A program made the position numbers and the translations under genes. From Phaeobacter sp. (GTDB lineage Bacteria > Pseudomonadota > Alphaproteobacteria > Rhodobacterales > Rhodobacteraceae), in the NCBI RefSeq assembly GCF_022825805.1, contig NZ_JAJDWC010000119.1, forward strand, positions 17,250 through 81,249: a stretch of DNA of 64,000 nt, given 5' to 3'. The notes below the pieces were generated by a model, which saw nothing but the letters and a program-made list of their open reading frames with translations, did no database searches and was not told the origin of the DNA. Of this stretch, positions 19,105-27,480 are shown in pieces. Each line of letters opens with the position of its first letter. Positions within the stretch are counted from its first letter, which is position 1.

Positions 19105-20433
19105 CTATCGATCCACAGCGGTGAATTTTGAGGCTGTGACATCAATCCGTGAGCGCGATGGCGCCCGATCCCTGTAGCGGGCCTCCAGTGTCATGGGGCC
19201 TGCAGTGATCTGGAAGAAATCATAATCACCGGGTTGGTCGAACGCACAGAGGTACTGAAAATGAAGCCGGAAAAATCGCCAGCGCAGCGCGGCCTGTTTG
19301 GCCGGGCTGAGGGTCTGACTGAAAGCTGCTGATACCACGAGCGGCCAACGCGTTCCCGTGCCTGCCACGCCACTCACCGCGACAGGATCACACAGTGCAA
19401 AGCAACAGCCGTCTCCGGGGGCGGAGACATCCACCCAGCACAGATCCGACCGGTGAGACAGATCCTGAAGGTCCCGGCGCAGACGATACGCATCCGGCAG
19501 GAACGACACCATCGGAACCACCTGCCCCAGTGTCAAAAGCCCCAGTGCCGATTGACGCCCCAGGGGCAAAATCCGCATGACATCCGCAACCGCGCTGACC
19601 GCGATATAGGCCCCGGAGGAATGCCCAACGACAAGCACCTCGTCATATGTCGGCTCGCTCAGCGCTGCTGCAATTTCGCCGGAAAACTCGGCTATGCGGC
19701 GCTCCAGCGCTGCGGGATAAGCCCCGTTCTGGGAGGCGGCGAAGGCGAAATCATGCATCAGATAATGGGCGTAGACATGTCGGTCCAACGCTTTGAACAC
19801 CTGCAACAGTTTCCATCCAAACCACGCATCAACCGCCCAGGCCACCGCGGAACTTGCAACAGCAAGCAAGCTGCTCGGCCCCGGCGCCTCCCCCAGGGCA
19901 AGCCCAAGACCCGACAGGAGGGCCACGTCAAACAGCGCATGCAACGCAACAACACAGACCAGCGCCGCGCAAGCTTGCAGCAGCAGCACAACAACAGGAT
20001 AGAGTGCGGCAATCACCGGCCCCTTTCGCAACCACATCAACCGCTGAAAGGTGCCGGTCCGCGCATAAAGCCAGGCTGTGCGCAGCAACTGGAGGTAGGT
20101 CCGCGTGATGCCGCCTGTCATATTCTCCTTGACGATATCAGACCAGATCAGCACCTCCACGTCGGTTTCGATGCTCTGATCCTCGATCATGGCGCGCAAG
20201 TGCCAGCCGTAAGTCGATGGATCTGACCCAGTCTTTTCAGGGGCCTGCGCCGTCAGGGCGATCTGATAGCCGCTGATCTCGGCCTGGATGGCGCTTTCCT
20301 TGCGGTAGAGTTCGCGGTAGCGGCGCGGATGAAACGGATCAAACCCAGGCACGTAAAACAGCTTGCGCCGCCGGACGGTTGCGGCGGTTTCGCCTGCATC
20401 CGTGGTCTGCTCTGGGGAAAGGTTGATCGACAA
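19105..20433 (-). CDS. Membrane protein with alpha/beta-hydrolase-like Ser motif
   Basis: A 442-residue protein not assigned to a named family. After a soluble start (RRRKLFYVPGFDPFHPRRYRELY) come two to three hydrophobic helices at ~130-200. The segment DEVLVVGHSSGAYIAVSAV at ~265-283 is a nucleophile-elbow motif (GHSSGA) of the alpha/beta-hydrolase fold. The catalytic Asp and His cannot be assigned safely. It sits directly upstream of the P450 gene with no gap, so the two may act on the same lipophilic substrate. A lipase/esterase role is an inference from the Ser motif. Confidence 0.75.
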   Translation of the reverse strand: MSINLSPEQTTDAGETAATVRRRKLFYVPGFDPFHPRRYRELYRKESAIQAEISGYQIALTAQAPEKTGSDPSTYGWHLRAMIEDQSIETDVEVLIWSDIVKENMTGGITRTYLQLLRTAWLYARTGTFQRLMWLRKGPVIAALYPVVVLLLQACAALVCVVALHALFDVALLSGLGLALGEAPGPSSLLAVASSAVAWAVDAWFGWKLLQVFKALDRHVYAHYLMHDFAFAASQNGAYPAALERRIAEFSGEIAAALSEPTYDEVLVVGHSSGAYIAVSAVADVMRILPLGRQSALGLLTLGQVVPMVSFLPDAYRLRRDLQDLSHRSDLCWVDVSAPGDGCCFALCDPVAVSGVAGTGTRWPLVVSAAFSQTLSPAKQAALRWRFFRLHFQYLCAFDQPGDYDFFQITAGPMTLEARYRDRAPSRSRIDVTASKFTAVDR

Positions 20434-20585
20434 ATCGGCGGGTTCCGCTGGCCTGGGTCTGGATCCGATCAGACTAGCCGCTCACCACAAAAAGCGTAAG
20501 CCCCGCCAGGTGAATTTACCTGACAGGGCCTACCATGTTTGCGTTTATCTTGCGGCGGATGCCGCCACAGAACAGGCGGTCTTGC

Positions 20586-21338
20586 CTAGCCCAGCGTGGC
20601 CAGAACCGGGAATGTTTCCAGCAGCCAGAAAGAAAAGCTGGAGAAACCACCGGTCAGCATCAACAGGCCAACTGTCCAGAGCAACAGGCCCATGACGCGT
20701 TCGATCTGCTCCATATGGCGTTTCATCCAGCCCATGACCCCGCCGAGTCGCGACAGGAACGCCGCACACAACAGGAACGGAATCCCAAGCCCGGCCGCAT
20801 AAATCGCGAGCAACGATGTACCACGTGCAATCGAACCCTCTGATGCTGCAAGTGTCAGGATCGCCCCCAGTTGCGGGCCAATGCAGGGAGTCCAACCAAA
20901 GGCAAAGGCCAGTCCAAGCACGTAAGCGCCAAAGGCAGAGCCGCCGCGGTCACCCACATCAAGCCGGGCCTCGCGGTCCAGAAAACCGATCCGGTAGACA
21001 CCGACAAAATGCGCGCCAAAGATCATGACCAAGATGCCAGCAAGCGTGTTCAGCCAATCCTGATAGGCCAAGAACACAGACCCAATAGCCGACGCGGTGA
21101 AGCCAAGGAACAAAAACACCGTCGACAGGCCCAGAACAAAGTACAGCGCAGCAACAACCGCCTTGCGCCGGGCGGCTGCGGTGCCTTCCATCTCGCCCAC
21201 GGTCACACCGCTCATATAGGCGAGGTAAGGCGGCACAATCGGCAGGACGCACGGCGACAAAAAGCTGATCACACCGCTCAGCAGTGCAACCACCATGGCA
21301 GGAATCAAACCTGCATCAATGATCTCAAATCCATACAT
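20586..21338 (-). CDS. ccdA: CcdA/DsbD-type thiol-disulfide membrane protein
   Basis: A 250-residue six-helix protein of the CcdA family. The paired cysteines lie in SFLSPCVLPIVPPYLAYM (helix 1, ~30) and FGWTPCIGPQLGAIL (helix 4, ~150), each followed by Pro as in CcdA. It moves reducing power from cytoplasmic thioredoxin to periplasmic thiols, needed for cytochrome c maturation. No other ccm gene is nearby. It is divergent from a TusA-like gene; sulfur-relay genes often neighbour such transporters. The 152 bp between it and the hydrolase gene hold only a short CAGGT/ACCTG hairpin. Confidence 0.9.
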   Translation of the reverse strand: MYGFEIIDAGLIPAMVVALLSGVISFLSPCVLPIVPPYLAYMSGVTVGEMEGTAAARRKAVVAALYFVLGLSTVFLFLGFTASAIGSVFLAYQDWLNTLAGILVMIFGAHFVGVYRIGFLDREARLDVGDRGGSAFGAYVLGLAFAFGWTPCIGPQLGAILTLAASEGSIARGTSLLAIYAAGLGIPFLLCAAFLSRLGGVMGWMKRHMEQIERVMGLLLWTVGLLMLTGGFSSFSFWLLETFPVLATLG

Positions 21339-21432
21339 GCGCCAGACTTAGACCAGGGGCGCGCAAAGGTCACGGGGGCGGACGGTCACATCCTTGTGGA
21401 CAGGATGAAACAAGCAGCTTATCTGATCAGCC

Positions 21433-21666
21433 ATGAGTGAGATCCATGACACCCTTGATGCCCTGGGCCTGCTGTGCCCCCTCCCTGTGTTGAAGGCCCG
21501 CAAGCGCCTGAAACCGCTCGCAATCGGCGAAGTCCTGGAGGTGCAGGCCGACGATCCCGCCGCGTTGGTCGACATTCCGCATTTCTGTCACGAAGCCGGG
21601 CATCACCTGATTTCGACCCGCGAGGAAGCACAGCATCAGGTCTATCTGATCCGCAAGGGCGCGTAA
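21433..21666 (+). CDS. TusA/SirA-like sulfurtransferase
   Basis: A 77-residue TusA-family protein. DTLDALGLLCPLPVLKARKRL holds the CPxP motif whose Cys carries persulfide sulfur in relay proteins. The C-terminal half (VEVQADDPAALVDIPHFCHEAGHHL-like, with an extra Cys) follows the TusA fold. It may serve tRNA thiolation or molybdenum-cofactor sulfur supply; which one is not shown. It stands alone, divergent from ccdA. Confidence 0.88.
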   Translation: MSEIHDTLDALGLLCPLPVLKARKRLKPLAIGEVLEVQADDPAALVDIPHFCHEAGHHLISTREEAQHQVYLIRKGA

Positions 21667-21830
21667 GCCCGCAAGCAGTGCTGCCTCATAGATCCACGCG
21701 CAGATCTGCGCATCGGGTTTGGGGCTGCTTGCTATGACCAAGCCCCGGTTGCCCTTCAGAAAACTGCTGCAAGAGCGGGCTTGTGCTTCCCCTGCCCCTC
21801 ATGGCCGCCACAGAATCCGTGGCGCGTGGA

Positions 21831-22322
21831 TTAGGGTAGATGGTTCTCCGCACCTTCGGGCAAGGCGTCGCTGTCCTGGCTGAACATGTTCAACCATCGC
21901 CGATCATGGCGCTGCCAGAGCGAGCGAACATACATCGCACCTGTCAGGACATCGGATGTATCGCTGGATGTCCCATCCTGCGTTTTGGAGGCGAAAGCCG
22001 CGTCAGGTTTTGCAACACGGGTGAATGTCGCACGATAGGCCAGTAGCACGCAGTCTGTGGACAGCATCAGCAAACGCGGCTCCTCGATTGTAAACGTGGC
22101 AACTGTTGGCCCGGTGTGCAGCTGTGCGACGTGGTCCCGACGTGTGGCAAAGCCGCTGGGGTAAACGCCCAGAAAATCTGGGTGCAGCGCGGCCTCATCC
22201 GCTGCCGCGTCACCATCCACGAGGGCCTGCCAAACTGCGGTCTCGCAGGCCAGAATGTCCGATAGCAGTTGATCCGACGATGTTCCCGCTGACGTATCGG
22301 TCATATGCTGCGTGTGATCCAT
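21831..22322 (-). CDS. NTF2-like (DUF4440/SnoaL) protein
   Basis: A 163-residue protein whose pattern ILACETAVWQALVDGDAAADEAALHPDFLGVYPSGF, with later RSLWQRHDRRWLNMFSQ, fits DUF4440/SnoaL small-barrel proteins. No catalytic function is known. MTDTSAG six codons in (22304) is an alternative start. It reads towards ccdA and away from the rne terminator. It is distinct in sequence from the other NTF2-like gene at 12029. Confidence 0.7.
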   Translation of the reverse strand: MDHTQHMTDTSAGTSSDQLLSDILACETAVWQALVDGDAAADEAALHPDFLGVYPSGFATRRDHVAQLHTGPTVATFTIEEPRLLMLSTDCVLLAYRATFTRVAKPDAAFASKTQDGTSSDTSDVLTGAMYVRSLWQRHDRRWLNMFSQDSDALPEGAENHLP

Positions 22323-22416
22323 TTCGTGCCCGCTCCCCTATCCTGCACCTTGTCAGACCCACGACCGCTCTGTCCGCGTTTTGATTTGCATCAGGTCCGA
22401 TCGAGCTACAGCCCAA

Positions 22417-22446
22417 GAAAAAAGCGGGCACTGGGCCCGCTTTTTC
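22417..22446 (-). terminator. Terminator of rne
   Basis: GCGGGC and GCCCGC form a stem with a five-base loop, extended by A/T pairs. On the minus strand it ends in a run of T (A-tract 22417-22423 on the plus strand). It begins just after the rne stop and could act in both directions. Confidence 0.75.
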
Positions 22447-22452
22447 TGAATG

Positions 22453-25400
22453 TTAGCTTCCAACGGACCACCAACCGCGCCGTTTTGGCTTGGGCGGTTC
22501 TGTGGGAGCAGGCTCAGGCTCCTCCGCGACCGCTTCCAACACCGGTTCTGGTGCAGGCGCGGGTTCGGCAGAAGTTTCAGCCTCTGTCTCGGCTTCAGTC
22601 GTTGATGCCTCAACCGTCTCCTCTGCGGACGCTTCAACCCTCGCCTCTTCGCCGGTCATCGGTTCAGCGGCCTCGCTTGCGTCGCTCTGGCCAGCCTCTT
22701 CTACCGTCTCGGCAGCCGCCTCAGACACGTCGTCTGCCGTCGTCTCAGTCTCGGCGGCCACCTGCGCTTCCGGCTCGGCGGTTTGCTCAGCAGCTGCACC
22801 GGATGTGTTGTCCTCCACCTCAGCTGTGACAGGCTCAACCGCCGCTTCTGCTGTGTTCTCGGACGTTACCACCTCGGTCGCCTCCGGAGCCGGATCCGTC
22901 GCTGCAGACTCGCTTGTTGCGGCCTCATCGCTTTTCTTGCGACGGCTGCGCGTTCTGGTGCGGGTGCGGGTCCGTTTTTTCGGCTCTGCGTCTGGCGCGT
23001 CTTCCTTGGTCTCAGCCTCGGCAGCAACCGCAGCATCATCACCTGGTGCATCCGCAGATCCGGCCTCTTTGCCAGCCGCAGCGCCCGCCTCGTCAGACGC
23101 CTCGCCTGCATCCTGTTTCGCGGCCTCATCCCCCTCAGAGGAGGACTTGCGACGACGCCGACGGCGACGTTTGCGTTTGGGCTTGCCCTCGCCGTCACCC
23201 TCAGCGGTTTCGGTCTCTGCGACGCTGTCCGCTGCGACCTCATCGGCGTCGCTGGTATCGGCCTCTTCCGCGTCAACTTGCTCCATGATCGATGTGTCCG
23301 CGGATACCACCGCGGCGCTTGGCGCGGGGATAACCCGCGATGCGGTCTTGAACTTCTCGATGGTGAAGTCAGGGCTCACAAGATGCGGGTCACCTTCGAT
23401 ACGGACCGAAAGCCCATAGCGGGTTTCGATCTGGGCGATGTGCTCGCGCTTCTGGTTCATCAGATAGTTGGCGATCTCAACCGGGCAACGCACCAGAACC
23501 TCGCGGGACCGACGGCGTGTGCCTTCTTCTTCGATCTGACGCAGGATCGACAAAGCAAGCGAATCGTCAGAGCGGATCAAGCCGGTGCCGTGGCAATGCG
23601 GACATGGCGCGGTTGTGGCCTCGATCATGCCGGGGCGCAGACGCTGACGCGACATTTCCATCAAACCGAAGCCAGAGATGCGGCCCACCTGAATGCGGGC
23701 GCGGTCGGTTTTCAGCTTGTCTTTCATCCGCTTTTCGACGGCGGCGTTGTTCTTGCGCTCGTCCATGTCGATGAAATCGATCACGATCAAACCGGCCAAA
23801 TCGCGCAGGCGCAATTGGCGCGCGACCTCTTCGGCCGCTTCGAGGTTGGTTTTCAGCGCGGTTTCTTCGATGGAGCCTTCTTTGGTCGCCCGACCAGAGT
23901 TCACATCGATGGCCACCAGCGCCTCGGTCACGCCGATGACGATATAGCCACCCGATTTCAGCTGCACCGTCGGGTTGAACATCCCTGCCAGGTAGCTTTC
24001 GACCTGATAGCGCGCAAACAGCGGCAACGCCTCGTGGTAGTGCTTCACGTTTTTGGCGTGGGACGGCATGATCATCTTCATGAAGTCCTTGGCGATGCGG
24101 TAGCCGCGGTCGCCTTCCACCAGCACCTCGTCAATCTCACGGCTATAGAGATCGCGGATGGACCGTTTGATCAGGTCGCCTTCCTCATAGATCTTCGCCG
24201 GTGCGATGGACTTCAGGGTCAGTTCGCGGATCTGTTCCCACATCCGCTGCAGATATTCATAGTCGCGTTTGATTTCGGATTTTGTGCGTTTGGCGCCAGC
24301 GGTGCGGACAATCAGCCCTGCGCCCGACGGCACGTCCAACTCGGTCGCGATATCCTTGAGCTTTTTACGGTCGGCTGCATTGGTGATCTTACGGGAGATA
24401 CCACCACCGCGGGCGGTGTTCGGCATCAGCACGCAGTAGCGGCCTGCCAGCGACAGATAGGTGGTCAGTGCAGCGCCTTTGTTGCCGCGCTCTTCCTTGA
24501 CGACCTGCACCAACAGGACCTGGCGGACCTTGATGACTTCCTGAATTTTGTAGCGCCGGGGACGCGGCTTGCGCGGCGGGCGGATATCCTCGCTGTCGTC
24601 TTCGTCAGCAACGGATTCGATATCCTTGTCCTTGGCCGAAGCATCATCTGCACGGGCCGAGGTGGCGTCATCCTCGTCGGTTTCTGTATCGGTGCCAGCT
24701 GTGTCTGTGTCGGCGCCGTTATCAGCCTCGGCGTCAGCATCCGCGTCCGCCTCAGCCGGGGTTGCTGATGCTGTTGCATCACCGGCGTCTGCGTCTGCTG
24801 CAGCGGGTTCAGCCTGATCTGCAGCTTCTCCATCAGCGGGCGTCTCGTCGGATGCTTCAACAGGCGCCTCGCTGGCCTCTGCGTCTGCACTGACACCATC
24901 GGTAGCTTCGGCTGCATCCGCCGCATCATCAGCGGCGTCATCACTGGCGTTCTCGACCTGTGCTGCAGGTGTTTCCTCTGTAGCAGCCTCACCTGTTGCA
25001 TCCGCAGCGGCCGCTTCTGGCACATCTGCGAGCTTGTCCGCATCCGCGCCCTCGTCGGTCGCCAGATCGATGGTTTCCATCCCGGAGATCGCTGCAGGCG
25101 CATCGGAGACAGTGACGTCGTCGCCTTCGGCGGTGACGTCTTTGGTCTCGACAACATCCGCGGATTTCACGTCTGCCGCTTTGGTCCGGCTGCGCCGGGA
25201 GCGGGTCCGTTTGGCCGGTTTGGCCTCTTCTTCCTCATCGCGCGCACGCATCGCCTCTGCGTAGGCGCGTTCTTCTTCCATCAGAGCTTCGCGATCGGCG
25301 ACCGGGATCTGATAGTAGTCCGGATGAATTTCCGAAAAGGCCAGGAACCCGTGGCGGTTGCCGCCATAATCGACGAAAGCCGCCTGAAGCGAGGGTTCGA

Positions 25401-25548
25401 CCCGAGTTACTTTTGCGAGATAGATATTACCGGCAAGCTGCCGCTTGTTTTCTGATTCAAAGTCGAACTCCTCGACCTTGTTTCCGTCGACCACCACAAC
25501 GCGGGTTTCTTCCGCGTGGGTGGCATCGATAAGCATCTTCTTTGCCAT
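22453..25548 (-). CDS. rne: Ribonuclease E/G family protein, long alphaproteobacterial form
   Basis: A 1031-residue RNase E. The N-terminus MAKKMLIDATHAEETRVVVV and the S1 half FVDYGGNRHGFLAFSEIH come first. A ~250-residue acidic Ala/Asp/Glu-rich insert (~85-335) then interrupts the S1 domain, which resumes at KIQEVIKVRQVLLVQVVKEERGNKGAALT. The catalytic core has VAIDVNSGRATKEGS, LAGLIVIDFIDMD and the Zn-link CPHCHGTG. The acidic/basic low-complexity C-terminus (~690-1031, with Arg-rich patches) is the degradosome-scaffold region. It starts mRNA decay and processes rRNA. The start is the ATG at 25548; an ATG five codons upstream is possible. Confidence 0.95.
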   Translation of the reverse strand: MAKKMLIDATHAEETRVVVVDGNKVEEFDFESENKRQLAGNIYLAKVTRVEPSLQAAFVDYGGNRHGFLAFSEIHPDYYQIPVADREALMEEERAYAEAMRARDEEEEAKPAKRTRSRRSRTKAADVKSADVVETKDVTAEGDDVTVSDAPAAISGMETIDLATDEGADADKLADVPEAAAADATGEAATEETPAAQVENASDDAADDAADAAEATDGVSADAEASEAPVEASDETPADGEAADQAEPAAADADAGDATASATPAEADADADAEADNGADTDTAGTDTETDEDDATSARADDASAKDKDIESVADEDDSEDIRPPRKPRPRRYKIQEVIKVRQVLLVQVVKEERGNKGAALTTYLSLAGRYCVLMPNTARGGGISRKITNAADRKKLKDIATELDVPSGAGLIVRTAGAKRTKSEIKRDYEYLQRMWEQIRELTLKSIAPAKIYEEGDLIKRSIRDLYSREIDEVLVEGDRGYRIAKDFMKMIMPSHAKNVKHYHEALPLFARYQVESYLAGMFNPTVQLKSGGYIVIGVTEALVAIDVNSGRATKEGSIEETALKTNLEAAEEVARQLRLRDLAGLIVIDFIDMDERKNNAAVEKRMKDKLKTDRARIQVGRISGFGLMEMSRQRLRPGMIEATTAPCPHCHGTGLIRSDDSLALSILRQIEEEGTRRRSREVLVRCPVEIANYLMNQKREHIAQIETRYGLSVRIEGDPHLVSPDFTIEKFKTASRVIPAPSAAVVSADTSIMEQVDAEEADTSDADEVAADSVAETETAEGDGEGKPKRKRRRRRRRKSSSEGDEAAKQDAGEASDEAGAAAGKEAGSADAPGDDAAVAAEAETKEDAPDAEPKKRTRTRTRTRSRRKKSDEAATSESAATDPAPEATEVVTSENTAEAAVEPVTAEVEDNTSGAAAEQTAEPEAQVAAETETTADDVSEAAAETVEEAGQSDASEAAEPMTGEEARVEASAEETVEASTTEAETEAETSAEPAPAPEPVLEAVAEEPEPAPTEPPKPKRRGWWSVGS

Positions 25549-26040
25549 GTGTCCTTGTTGCACCGACCGCGCACGCGTGCGTCCGGCCTGTTACCAGGCG
25601 GAGGTTGACGATTGGGGTGGTGTCTTGTCTGGGCGATGCATTGATCGGCGCGGTTAAACAGATCAGTACAGCGGTTAGCCCCGGAACGATGCTCCGGCCC
25701 TCCTGCCTGTCTGCTGTTCTCTCTCGCGCGCGTCATCGCGTTTCTTCTCCGACAGGGGGGATTGTCCGCGCCCTGCCTGTTATATCCCCTCCGACAAGCG
25801 GAAGGTGGGTCACTGCCCCAAAAGTGCGGGGCTAATCGGTCTGGTTCTGCTTTCTCGGGTCTGGCCGGACAAAAGCAGCGCCAGCGAATCTCATGGTGTG
25901 GGAACGATGTCTCAACAGACTTATCCCCGTGCTTGCAGCATAAGACCTGTGGATAGGTAATGACAATGGTCATTCTTCACCGCACCCGCGGGAATGTGCA
26001 ATCGGCCGAGAATAAACGACATATCGCTAATTATTTCTTA
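25549..26040. other. Upstream region of rne, no gene
   Basis: This long non-coding stretch probably holds the rne promoter and 5' leader, expected because rne mRNAs are commonly autoregulated through their leader. Two DnaA-box-like 9-mers face each other at ~25919-25956 (TTATCCCCG, and TGTGGATAG with one mismatch to the consensus). No protein frame here looks real. Confidence 0.4.
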
Positions 26041-26080
26041 AAAATGAAAACGCTCCACCTGCTTCGCAGCGGTGGAGCGT
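26041..26080 (-). terminator. Terminator of dctD
   Basis: CGCTCCACC pairs with GGTGGAGCG around an inner GC-rich loop. On the minus strand it is followed by TTTTC and more T. It lies 34 bp after the dctD stop. Confidence 0.8.
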
Positions 26081-26113
26081 CCCAAAGGCACAAGCCGCAC
26101 CTGCCGCAAAATA

Positions 26114-27451
26114 TCAGGACAGGTAGTCCGACCGTTGCAGGCCATATTTGGCCATCTTCTCGTTCAGGGTCCGGCGTGGCAGGCACAATTCATCCATCAC
26201 ACTGGCAATCGACCCCTTGTGCCGCCGCATTGTGTTGTCGATCAGCATCCGTTCAAACGCTTCGACATATTCCTTGAGCGGTTTGCCCTCGGTTGTCATC
26301 ACCGGCTGCATTTCTTCATGATCGGACATCAATAGCGAGGCGATGGTGCCAGACCCGCGACGCGACTGTAGCACCGCGCGCTCGGCGATGTTGATCAATT
26401 GGCGCACATTGCCAGGCCATGGCGCCTGCAACAGCTGTGCGGCTTCCTGGGCGCTGACCTGTGGCGCGTCGCAACCATATTCCTCGGCAAACTGTTCTGA
26501 CAGGCGGGTGAACAGCGTCAGAATATCCTCACCGCGTTGGCGCAGCGGCGGCACGGTGATACTCAGGGCGGCCAGCCGGTAAAACAGATCCGGGCGCAAC
26601 ACATCTTCGCAGGTCTTGCCTGCTTCTTGCAGGTTGGAGATGGCTACGATCCGGGTCTCCCCTGGTATGCCCTGTTCGTTGATCACGCTGAGCAGCTTGG
26701 CCTGCAGCGGTTCTGACAACGCCTCGATATCTTCAAGAACCAACGTGCCGCCGCGGGCCTCTTCGATGGCGGGCAGCATGCTGTCTTCTGGCAACATCGG
26801 GCCAAACAGCCGCTTGGAGAGCGCCTCTTCTTCGAGCGCCGCGCAGGAAACCAGAACGAATTTCTTCCCAGCCCGGCTGCCCACAGCGTGCAGCGCATGC
26901 GCCACCAGGGTCTTGCCGGTGCCGGTTTCCCCGTCGATCAACACATGCCCGTCCGCCTGACCGAGATCCAGAATATCCTCGCGCAGGCGGTCCATCACTG
27001 GGCTGGAACCGATCAGTTTTTTCATGATGGTGGTGCCGTCGGACAGTTCGCGCCGCAGGACACGGTTGTCCAACGTCAGACGGCGGGCCCCGGTCGCGCG
27101 TTTTGCCAATTCCGACATCCGATCCGGGTTGAACGGTTTTTCCAGAAAATCAAACGCGCCGACACGCATGGCTTCGACCGCCATAGGCACGTCGCCATGG
27201 CCCGTGATCATAATCACCGGCAGCGCTGAGTCATTGCCCATCAGTTTCTTCAGAAACTGCATTCCATCCATGCCTGGCATTTTGATGTCAGAGATGACAA
27301 TCCCCGGGTAGTCCGGACCCAGCACCTTCAAGGCGTCTTCGGCGCTGGCGAAGGTCTCTGTGTCATAGCCAGACAATGCCAACCACTGGCTGATCGATTG
27401 GCGCATATCCTGTTCGTCATCGACGATCGCAATTTTCATGGCCTGTGCCAT
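26114..27451 (-). CDS. dctD: DctD-type response regulator lacking the GAFTGA loop
   Basis: A 445-residue regulator. The receiver domain has acidic residues DDE at 11-13 and phospho-acceptor Asp55 (VISDIKMPGMDG). The AAA+ domain has Walker A GETGTGKT, an altered Walker B LVLEDIE (usual LFLDEIE) and arginine-finger region DLFYRLAAL. After LFGP the sequence runs straight to PAIEEARGGTL, with no GAFTGA sigma54-contact loop. A Fis-type helix-turn-helix is at the C-terminus (GSIASVMDELCLPRRTLNEKM). The start MAQAMKI has GGAGG 7 bp upstream. It follows dctB. By homology it controls C4-dicarboxylate uptake, but sigma54-independent action is likely. Confidence 0.88.
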   Translation of the reverse strand: MAQAMKIAIVDDEQDMRQSISQWLALSGYDTETFASAEDALKVLGPDYPGIVISDIKMPGMDGMQFLKKLMGNDSALPVIMITGHGDVPMAVEAMRVGAFDFLEKPFNPDRMSELAKRATGARRLTLDNRVLRRELSDGTTIMKKLIGSSPVMDRLREDILDLGQADGHVLIDGETGTGKTLVAHALHAVGSRAGKKFVLVSCAALEEEALSKRLFGPMLPEDSMLPAIEEARGGTLVLEDIEALSEPLQAKLLSVINEQGIPGETRIVAISNLQEAGKTCEDVLRPDLFYRLAALSITVPPLRQRGEDILTLFTRLSEQFAEEYGCDAPQVSAQEAAQLLQAPWPGNVRQLINIAERAVLQSRRGSGTIASLLMSDHEEMQPVMTTEGKPLKEYVEAFERMLIDNTMRRHKGSIASVMDELCLPRRTLNEKMAKYGLQRSDYLS

Positions 27452-27480
27452 TTGCGGGACCTCCATCTTTTGCGGCGGGA

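Noticed and set aside
22783..24768. 661-codon plus-strand frame inside rne
   Set aside because: Antisense shadow of the GC-rich, repetitive RNase E gene.
25915..25960. Replication origin at the DnaA-box-like pair
   Set aside because: Only two imperfect boxes, no AT-rich unwinding region and none of the usual alphaproteobacterial origin neighbours.
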